The notes below the pieces were generated by a model. That model ran no database searches, was not told the DNA's origin, and saw only the letters and a program-made list of their open reading frames with translations. From DATDRM01 sp035291705 (GTDB taxonomy: Bacteria; Chloroflexota; Anaerolineae; Anaerolineales; UBA4823), in NCBI GenBank assembly GCA_035291705.1, contig DATDRM010000293.1, forward strand, positions 1-18,440: 18,440 bases of DNA, read 5' to 3'. Position 1 is the first letter of the stretch, and each line of letters opens with the position of its first letter. Below, piece after piece: positions 1 through 5,132 of the stretch. Position numbers and translations under genes: made by a program.

Positions 1-111
1 GACTTCGGCCACCGCCATTGCATCGGCAACCGTGACCGGCACGTTCAGTTGCGGCGCATTCTGGTGACTGCCGACTCCGATCAGTAAGGCATGGCCCTGA
101 TTGAAAGTCAT
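1..111 (-). CDS. Caspase-family (peptidase C14-like) protein, N-terminal fragment
   Basis: Only the first 37 codons are in the window; the gene continues beyond the left edge. The start is an ATG at 111-109, preceded by an almost ideal ribosome site (AAAGGAGGT, about 4 nt upstream). The visible peptide begins MTFNQGHALLIGVGSHQNAP and continues LNVPVTVADAMAVAEV. This matches the opening beta-strand and the 'tPv.DA..va..L' segment that start bacterial caspase-fold (metacaspase-like, C14) proteins, where the strand precedes the first active-site loop. The catalytic His and Cys lie outside the window, so activity cannot be judged. There is no signal peptide, so a cytoplasmic location is likely. 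The downstream architecture of such proteins varies widely and is unknown here. The family call rests on pattern recognition of a short segment. Confidence 0.6.
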   Translation of the reverse strand, partial: MTFNQGHALLIGVGSHQNAPQLNVPVTVADAMAVAEV

Positions 112-228
112 GTGACCTCCTTTACCACTGCCCACAAGGGGTCAGTAAAAATACTGATAGCGGATTGTATGCCGGGGTGAACGCCCTATGAGTACAAGTA
201 AGGTTAATAAATTCCAGAGATAGGCTAA

Positions 229-237
229 ATTATAGCA
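229..237 (-). promoter_or_regulatory. Extended -10 promoter for the caspase-like gene
   Basis: On the minus strand TGC-TATAAT forms an extended -10 element (TGnTATAAT) in the gap before the caspase-like gene. No convincing -35 box is seen, which is common for extended -10 promoters. Transcription would start near 222 and give a leader of about 110 nt. A small hairpin CAGAA-GGTA-TTCTG (236-249) sits between this element and the stop codon of the upstream hydrolase. Confidence 0.45.
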
Positions 238-251
238 GAAGGTATTCTGTT

Positions 252-1136
252 TTATCTAATCAGCGGTAGATAATTCAAGCGTGGAGAGAGGCTGTAACTT
301 AACCCGTCGCCGGTCACGACTACCGTCCCCGTGAAGTCCGTGCGCCAGAGACGCGCCCCCAGGATAGTCAGGCGTTGCATCGTTTCGGGCGCGGGGTGGC
401 CGTACGAGTTCTGCCCTACCGAGATGATCGCTTCCTCAGGCTGGACCGCCTCCAGGAAATCAAGGCCAGAACTGTATTGGCTGCCATGGTGAGCAACTTT
501 GAGCACTTCCGCCTGCAGAGAAAGACCCCGGGCGAGGAGATCAGATTCGGTTTGGGTGTCGATATCCGCGGTTAGAATCAGATCAACCTGCCCAATGGTG
601 AGTAACAGCACTACGGAGGCTTCATTTTGCTCCGGGCTGGTTAAATTCGGCACTGGATTCAAGACCTGGGCGACCGCTCCTCCCCAGGCTAAGGTTTGCG
701 GGTATTGGGCAGGGATCAGGCTCAACCCCTCAGCAGCGACCGCCTCCACGAACTGCATCCACGTCTGCGTGTCCCCCGGGTAACCATTGTAAAGGGCGCT
801 CTCCACGGGGATATCGTCTGCCATCAGCACATCGATTAAACCACCGATGTGATCCTGATCGGCGTGGGTGGCCAGGATGGCCTCCAGGTCGTCCACTCCC
901 ACCTGGCGCAGGTAGGCCAGGACGATGGCGCCCGCTGAGGGGCGTCCCCCATCCACCAACACATCGAAACCATCCCCGTCTCGCACCAGGATAGCATCTC
1001 CCTGCCCAACGGCGATAAAAGAGACGGTGAATGCCGGGGGTGAATCCTGGGCGACGGCAAATGAGCTCCCGAGATGGAGGCCCACCAGTTGAGGAAGGAG
1101 GAACAGCACCCAGATGACAAAGCGGAGCAATTTCAT
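252..1136 (-). CDS. Secreted ComEC-type metallo-beta-lactamase-fold hydrolase
   Basis: A 294-residue protein from the ATG at 1136. A TTG eight codons earlier (1160) is possible, but the ATG puts the N-terminus directly on a signal peptide: Lys/Arg, a hydrophobic core, then AVA|QD with cleavage near residue 29. The mature part has the hallmarks of the stand-alone ComEC/Rec2 C-terminal MBL domain: GQGDAILV (44-51), the metal motif HADQDHIGG (91-99; HxDxDH type), LTADID (188-193, in place of the usual LTGD), and VAHHGS (214-219). GHPxP and WRTD-x-x-G follow near the C-terminus. In ComEC this domain is thought to act as a nuclease on the non-transported DNA strand. Secreted stand-alone homologues are common and mostly uncharacterised, so the substrate is unknown. 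No membrane channel domain is present. Confidence 0.85.
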   Translation of the reverse strand: MKLLRFVIWVLFLLPQLVGLHLGSSFAVAQDSPPAFTVSFIAVGQGDAILVRDGDGFDVLVDGGRPSAGAIVLAYLRQVGVDDLEAILATHADQDHIGGLIDVLMADDIPVESALYNGYPGDTQTWMQFVEAVAAEGLSLIPAQYPQTLAWGGAVAQVLNPVPNLTSPEQNEASVVLLLTIGQVDLILTADIDTQTESDLLARGLSLQAEVLKVAHHGSQYSSGLDFLEAVQPEEAIISVGQNSYGHPAPETMQRLTILGARLWRTDFTGTVVVTGDGLSYSLSPRLNYLPLIR

Positions 1137-1208
1137 CGTATAAAGACCCTGTTGGAGCAAGAAATAGCCAGGGATCCTTTGTGTCTTTCGATTTTTCTCC
1201 GGTATTTA

Positions 1209-1237
1209 ATTATAGCCTTGCCACAACTTATGCTTAA
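1209..1237 (-). promoter_or_regulatory. Promoter for the secreted MBL hydrolase
   Basis: On the minus strand a perfect TATAAT (1214-1209) lies 17 nt downstream of a weak -35, TTAAGC (1237-1232). The predicted start of transcription near 1202 is about 65 nt before the ATG at 1136. Confidence 0.45.
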
Positions 1238-1296
1238 GCTTTTCAGTAAGCAAACCTTGGGAGTTCCGAAATTCATTCAAATCAGAAAATTGGTGG

Positions 1297-1324
1297 TTTA
1301 CATCTGGAAAATTTCTGATATAAT
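1297..1324 (+). promoter_or_regulatory. Strong sigma70-type promoter with extended -10
   Basis: TTTACA (1297-1302), a 16-nt spacer, and TATAAT (1319-1324) preceded by TGA, so the -10 is also of the extended type. Predicted transcription start is near 1331. It would drive the structured leader at 1331-1461 and, by read-through, the secreted protein gene at 1547. Confidence 0.7.
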
Positions 1325-1330
1325 TTATCT

Positions 1331-1461
1331 ACAAACAAATAGCGACGTTTCTTGTGAGCAGTTACGGATCTGGATGCAGTGATCCGGGGGTGTAAATGAT
1401 GGTCACTCTGCCCCCGAGGAGCAAATAGTGAAACCGGCCAGATATGCTGGCCGGTTTTTTA
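1331..1461 (+). ncRNA. Candidate structured leader RNA or small RNA ending in an intrinsic terminator
   Basis: A transcript from the promoter at 1297-1324 would be about 130 nt long and end at the terminator at 1431-1461. Two hairpins can form. CGGATC (1365-1370) pairs with GATCCG (1381-1386), and CGGGGG (1385-1390) pairs with CCCCCG (1411-1416). They share bases 1385-1386, so they are at least partly exclusive. Inside the second hairpin, ATGATG (1396-1401) opens a 10-codon frame ending TAG at 1426-1428, just before the terminator. A G-rich stretch (GGGGGTG) stands 4 nt upstream of the first ATG. No known riboswitch consensus (cyclic-di-GMP, SAM, cobalamin, glycine, fluoride) was recognised. 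It could be a free small RNA, an attenuator with a leader peptide, or an orphan riboswitch. Confidence 0.45.
1431..1461 (+). terminator. Strong Rho-independent terminator between promoter and secreted protein gene
   Basis: AAACCGGCCAG (1431-1441) and CTGGCCGGTTT (1447-1457) form a perfect, GC-rich 11-bp stem with a 5-nt loop (ATATG). A T-run (1455-1460) follows directly. It is upstream of, not behind, the gene at 1547 and is oriented to stop transcripts from the promoter at 1297-1324. Confidence 0.85.
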
Positions 1462-1546
1462 TTGTTAAAGACAAATGGAGGTGCGGGAAAAAACACAAAC
1501 CAGTGGTTACCAATCTAATCAAAAATTCAATTTTCGGGAGGAAACA

Positions 1547-3319
1547 ATGAAAACCTTATCTATCAAACTTTTCAGCGGCCTTTTAGCGCTCGTTTTGGTC
1601 GCATCCACCTTTGCGCCCGCCAGCGCCAACCCGGGTTCAACCATCGACTTCGAGGGATTGGCTGAGGGGGCGTTCGTAAACAGCGTGGCATCCGGCGCGG
1701 GCATCAGTGGCGACCCGGTCGACGGATCGGTGGCGGTCTTTGCCTACAACCCATTTTTCCCGGGAGTCAATGCAGCCATGATCTTTGATGCCACCTGCAA
1801 CGGCGGTTGCAGCGGCGGGGCTGACGACCTGTACCAACCGGCACAGGGCAATGTACTCATTATCAGCCGAGACCTGGATCAGAGCGATCCAGAAGATTTA
1901 CCCAATTCGCGGGGTTACTTCGAGTTTGGTTTCTCCAACCTCGGCTGGGGATGGGTGACTGTCGAAAGCCTGGTAGTGGGCGACATCGATGCCTACCAAT
2001 CTGGCGCCAACATCCAGCTGTTCAGCAGCGGAATCCTGCTGGCGACAGTCGAAATCCCGATCACCGGTGATGGCGTATACACAACCGTCCCGATCGACGT
2101 CGCCGGTGTGGACATGATGCGGGTGTACATCAAAGGTTCTGGGGCGATCGACGACCTCAAATTTAGGGTTGAACCAGTCCCACCTGCCCGCCGCGAATTC
2201 CTGTACCTGTCCGATTCAGTACAAAGCTCTGATGGGATATCTAAACTTTTCCGGGTTAATATCGACCAGGTGAGTGGAAGGGCTAAACTGTCTCTACTGC
2301 CCAACGGTGAAGTCAACTACGAACAAGTGGACGTTTTATCTTCCACACCGGATGGATCGCGCTTATATTTTATGGACGACGGGGTTTACTCACTCCAGAG
2401 GGCCACCCTGGTTTACTATGATGTCCCGTCTGCTAGCGTACATGAAATCGGTGTCGTAACCTCCAATGGAATAAATGTTTACGGTTTCGACCAGGCCGCG
2501 TTTTCACCGGATGGGACGATGTATGCCGCCAGTGTGCTCACAGAAAAGCTCTATCGCATCGACCTGGTCACCGCGATAGCGACTGAAGTGGGTAATGTTA
2601 TCAACCAATCCACCGGCCTGCCTTTAGACATCGCTGGAGCTGACCTTGCCTTCACGGCTGACGGCACCGCCTACTTTATTACCAATAAGGACGCGGCCAC
2701 GGCTGGGCTATACAAGATAACCATCCCAGCCGGTCAGGGAGATGTGATGGCCACTTTCCTGGCTCCATTAGCTGATCAACACTTGGTGAGAGGGTTGGCT
2801 ATCAGGGCAAACGGCTACGGCGACCTGACGGCATCGACTGAATCGGATGAAATTCACGTCCTAAACAAGACAACCGGGCTGGATGTCTTTCCAGCGCTAG
2901 ATTTATTCCTGAACAATACCCCATTCGATTCAAAGTTCGGCGACATGTCGATCGGGCCGTTCACGCTGTGCAACACCCCAATGGCCTTCTGGAGAGATCG
3001 CCCCTGGGAGGGCGTCCGGGTCAAGGTGCTAGGCGTTCCCGTTAATGAAACGTTGGGCAAGAGGATCATGGTGAACGCCCACCGTGGGAATTTCTCGCTG
3101 CTCTTCAGTGAGATCATCGCCGCTAAGCTTAACGTGAATAATTCTACTGGCATAGCGGTCATCGACGAGACAGAAACCTGGATGGCAGGACAGGGATTAA
3201 TCAATCCTAATGGCACGCTGAACTGGAGGAAGCCCTTCGATTCTGCAGAGCAGAAGGCCCAAGCAAACGAATTCATATTACAGTTGCAAACGTTTAACGT
3301 GAGCTATCCGTGTAGATAA
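1547..3319 (+). CDS. Mosaic secreted protein: beta-sandwich-like domain, propeller-like repeats, conserved C-terminal domain
   Basis: The ATG at 1547 is chosen over an in-frame ATG at 1475 because it has a clear ribosome site (GGGAGGAAACA) and begins a signal peptide (residues 1-27, cleavage near PASA|N). The result is 590 residues. Residues about 30-208 form an Asp/Gly-rich, strand-rich module ending IDDLKF, similar to secreted 'DFE(g)l' carbohydrate-binding-like sandwiches, with a pair of close Cys (CNGGC). Residues about 216-475 contain short repeats with 'sPDG..lY' and 'Y.id..ta..t.vG', typical of beta-propellers. The last ~110 residues (WRDRPWEGVRVKVLG, then EIIAAKLNVNN) resemble a C-terminal domain found in other secreted bacterial proteins. 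There is no lipobox, LPxTG or PEP-CTERM anchor, so it is probably released or loosely surface-bound. Function is unknown; no catalytic residues are recognised. The structured leader and terminator upstream suggest control by attenuation. Confidence 0.8.
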   Translation: MKTLSIKLFSGLLALVLVASTFAPASANPGSTIDFEGLAEGAFVNSVASGAGISGDPVDGSVAVFAYNPFFPGVNAAMIFDATCNGGCSGGADDLYQPAQGNVLIISRDLDQSDPEDLPNSRGYFEFGFSNLGWGWVTVESLVVGDIDAYQSGANIQLFSSGILLATVEIPITGDGVYTTVPIDVAGVDMMRVYIKGSGAIDDLKFRVEPVPPARREFLYLSDSVQSSDGISKLFRVNIDQVSGRAKLSLLPNGEVNYEQVDVLSSTPDGSRLYFMDDGVYSLQRATLVYYDVPSASVHEIGVVTSNGINVYGFDQAAFSPDGTMYAASVLTEKLYRIDLVTAIATEVGNVINQSTGLPLDIAGADLAFTADGTAYFITNKDAATAGLYKITIPAGQGDVMATFLAPLADQHLVRGLAIRANGYGDLTASTESDEIHVLNKTTGLDVFPALDLFLNNTPFDSKFGDMSIGPFTLCNTPMAFWRDRPWEGVRVKVLGVPVNETLGKRIMVNAHRGNFSLLFSEIIAAKLNVNNSTGIAVIDETETWMAGQGLINPNGTLNWRKPFDSAEQKAQANEFILQLQTFNVSYPCR

Positions 3320-3342
3320 CCTCACGCCATCTGCATAAGAAT

Positions 3343-3387
3343 AAAAAAACTGGGAGATTGGAGCAATGATGGCTTCCAATCTCCCAG
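3343..3387 (-). terminator. Intrinsic terminator in the convergent gap, best formed on the minus strand
   Basis: CTGGGAGATTGGA (3350-3362) and TCCAATCTCCCAG (3375-3387) form a perfect 13-bp stem with a 12-nt loop. On the minus strand the stem is followed by TTTTTTTATT, a good terminator for the phosphatase gene at 3514-4437. On the plus strand the tail (GTTACTTTTGC) is poorer, but the hairpin also lies just past the stop codon at 3319, so it may serve both genes. Confidence 0.8.
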
Positions 3388-3399
3388 GTTACTTTTGCT

Positions 3400-3450
3400 C
3401 CCCCCTTCCCGGCTTACAGAAGGGGGGGTTGGGGGGTTGGGTGGGATGGG
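3400..3450 (+). other. C-rich/G-rich hairpin and G-quadruplex motif
   Basis: CCCCCCTTC (3400-3408) can pair with GAAGGGGGG (3419-3427). The right arm runs into G7-TT-G6-TTGGGT-G3-AT-G3 (3422-3450), four or more G-runs with loops of no more than 6 nt, which fits the canonical G-quadruplex pattern on the plus strand. It lies between two converging genes, next to the terminator at 3343-3387. Confidence 0.55.
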
Positions 3451-3513
3451 AATTTCTACTAATATTAATTTAGTTTAGCATACTTTAAGAACGTTTTCCA
3501 TAGGGATTCGGTA

Positions 3514-4437
3514 CTAAGGGAATTCCATGATCACCAACAATCCCACATGGTCAGAGGCCCACAGCCAGCCATCCGCAAAAGGGGAGGGCTGGTCCAGGAT
3601 GAGCTGGGCGCTGATCACCTGCACGCCTCTCCCTGGTACCAGGAAGATATAATCGATGCGTTCTTCCAGAGGTTCGCCGGGCGGGGCATGCAGGTCGTCG
3701 ATGCAGCAAGTCAAGCCCATATCTTGAGGATTTGCCGTGTGGTAGGTATCGATCCAACCCTCAGTTAATGATTCGATCTGAGGTGTGTCAGGCGTGGCAT
3801 TGAAGTCACCGGCCACGATCCCGAGGCCATCCGTACGAGAGGCGACGAACTCCCGCAGCGCGACGACCTGGCCGCGGTTGATCTGGTCATCGCTGCTCGC
3901 CAGGTGTGTGACGAACAAGGGCAGGTCGCCCCAAGGGGTTTCGGCAACAGCGGATAGAGCGACGCGCGGCTCAAAGAACATCTCGCGGGGTTTCAATTCC
4001 ACGACGGCGGGCTCTTTCAGCGGGAAGCGGCTGAGGACGGCAACCCCATCCTCAAAGAGGATCGCCCAATGGTTGCCTTGCGCCCGCAGGTAAAGGTAAT
4101 TGAATCCCACGCGTTCGGCGAGAAATTTAGCGCCATCCCTGACCTGGCGCGTCCAGGGCACCTCTTGCAGCAAGACGAGATCGGCATCCTGGCGCAGGAT
4201 CTCAGCCGCGGCCAGCTCCAGCCTTTCCCCCAGGTTCTCAAAATTCGGAAAGCCGTGCAACACATTGAAAGACATCACCCGCAGGGGGCCGGGTCGGCGC
4301 GTCGCCCGAACAGAGCAGCCCTGGGGGCAGCCTTGGGCGCGCTCCCCGGCAGTGCTGGCATTGAGCACCCATGCTGTAAGGAGAAATCCTATGAGCACGG
4401 CCAGCAAAATCGGCCATCGTCGCCTATGCGCAATCAT
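3514..4437 (-). CDS. Membrane-anchored endonuclease/exonuclease/phosphatase (EEP) family protein
   Basis: A 307-residue protein with a basic N-terminus and one hydrophobic segment (about 9-26), either an anchor or an uncleaved signal, putting the catalytic domain outside the membrane. The EEP fold motifs are complete and in order: MSFNVLHG (catalytic Asn58), LLQEV (metal-binding Glu92), FVTHL (His178), GDFNA (Asp211, Asn213), RIDYIF (Asp262) and SDHVG (Asp296, His297). The family includes DNase I, AP endonucleases, inositol-phosphate phosphatases and sphingomyelinases. An extracytoplasmic bacterial member could act on DNA, phospholipid headgroups or phosphate esters, and the sequence does not decide between them. 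The ribosome site is weak (AAAGAG about 8 nt before the ATG). A CRP-type palindrome lies 20 bp upstream of the start, close enough that bound protein could block transcription. Confidence 0.85.
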   Translation of the reverse strand: MIAHRRRWPILLAVLIGFLLTAWVLNASTAGERAQGCPQGCSVRATRRPGPLRVMSFNVLHGFPNFENLGERLELAAAEILRQDADLVLLQEVPWTRQVRDGAKFLAERVGFNYLYLRAQGNHWAILFEDGVAVLSRFPLKEPAVVELKPREMFFEPRVALSAVAETPWGDLPLFVTHLASSDDQINRGQVVALREFVASRTDGLGIVAGDFNATPDTPQIESLTEGWIDTYHTANPQDMGLTCCIDDLHAPPGEPLEERIDYIFLVPGRGVQVISAQLILDQPSPFADGWLWASDHVGLLVIMEFP

Positions 4438-4456
4438 TGATTCTACTCTTTCTAAT

Positions 4457-4472
4457 TGTGATACAATTCACA
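4457..4472. promoter_or_regulatory. Consensus CRP/cAMP-receptor-type operator
   Basis: TGTGA-TACAAT-TCACA is an exact match to the core TGTGA-N6-TCACA, with A/T-rich flanks as in the full consensus. It lies in the 132-bp divergent gap between the EEP gene (minus) and the lipoprotein gene (plus). On the plus strand it overlaps an extended -10-like TGA-TACAAT (4459-4467), which would fit repression there. Which gene it controls is not settled by the sequence. Confidence 0.6.
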
Positions 4473-4569
4473 TTATTCTCGGTCATCCAGACAACTTCAT
4501 AAGAATTAAAACGCCAAGCGTGAAGTTTCCTGGCTGAAAATCGCAATAGAATGCATCAGGAGGGTTACC

Positions 4570-5121
4570 ATGATTCGAAAACTACTCCAGCTGGGATTTT
4601 ATGTGTATTTAAGCAGCAGTCTCCTGGCAGGGTGCGCCAAAGTAGAGCTGTCCTCCGCAGGGCTAGCAACCGAGACGGCCCAGCCAACGACTACCTCGCA
4701 GCCGCCCACACCAACCTTCACGATAACAGCCACCCCAGAACCCACCCGCCCCTCAACCCCAACAACCACCCCGAAACCGACGCCAGTGTTGGCAACCAGT
4801 CCCGATGACATCCTCGGTACATGGCTGGGTCTTGGCAGGGATGGTCTATATAACAAATTTAACGAAGATGGAACCCTTTGGGTTGCACAGATTCGGGACC
4901 TGATTGAGACGAACCCGAGTGCTGTGCTCACCTATCGCTTTGATGGGACAAGGCTGATTATCACTGAGGTCAACGTGCGCAATCTGCCTTCCTGTGGACC
5001 AGATGAAGGCATTTATGAGGTCCAATTGCTGCCTGGGGGAAACATCAAGTTCGTAAAAATTAAAGATCCCTGTGGGCCACGCGGCAGGAGCATAGCCTTG
5101 GAACACGAACCGGTACGTTGA
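4570..5121 (+). CDS. Small lipoprotein with Thr/Pro linker and lipocalin-like C-terminal domain
   Basis: A 183-residue protein with an excellent ribosome site (AGGAGG, 6 nt before the ATG). Residues 1-22 are a lipoprotein signal with lipobox L-A-G-C (Cys22 lipidated). Residues about 36-76 are a Thr/Pro-rich, probably extended spacer that would hold the rest off the membrane. From about residue 78 a compact strand-rich domain starts DDILGTWLG, with 'FNEDGTL', 'YRFDGTRLIITE' and two Cys (SCGPDEG, DPCGPRG). The GTW plus alternating strands resemble small lipocalin-like or META-like single-domain lipoproteins. No function can be assigned. The gene converges on the PAS protein with only 11 bp between the stop codons, so transcripts may overlap. 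Confidence 0.8.
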   Translation: MIRKLLQLGFYVYLSSSLLAGCAKVELSSAGLATETAQPTTTSQPPTPTFTITATPEPTRPSTPTTTPKPTPVLATSPDDILGTWLGLGRDGLYNKFNEDGTLWVAQIRDLIETNPSAVLTYRFDGTRLIITEVNVRNLPSCGPDEGIYEVQLLPGGNIKFVKIKDPCGPRGRSIALEHEPVR

Positions 5122-5132
5122 GAGCTGGCCTG

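Larger units (their letters stand above)
1137..1546. other. Divergent intergenic region with two promoters, a structured leader and a terminator
   Basis: No convincing protein gene lies in this 410-base stretch. It holds the minus-strand promoter of the hydrolase, a strong plus-strand promoter, a structured transcribed segment and an intrinsic terminator, each listed separately. A reading frame over 1,074-1,382 mostly overlaps the hydrolase start on the other strand, has no ribosome site and is treated as spurious. Confidence 0.7.

Noticed and set aside
836..1120. Trp/Ser-rich frames antisense to or out of phase with real genes (here and elsewhere)
   Set aside because: These are shadows of the correct frame in GC-rich codons and lack start signals.
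1074..1382. 102-codon plus-strand frame starting within the hydrolase gene
   Set aside because: It begins antisense to a well-supported gene, has no ribosome site, and runs through the promoter and leader structures. Its predicted residues show no family pattern.
1475..1546. 24-residue upstream extension of the secreted protein (ATG at 1475)
   Set aside because: It begins 14 bases after the terminator's T-run, has no ribosome site, and would put polar residues before a clear signal peptide that has its own GGGAGGAAACA.
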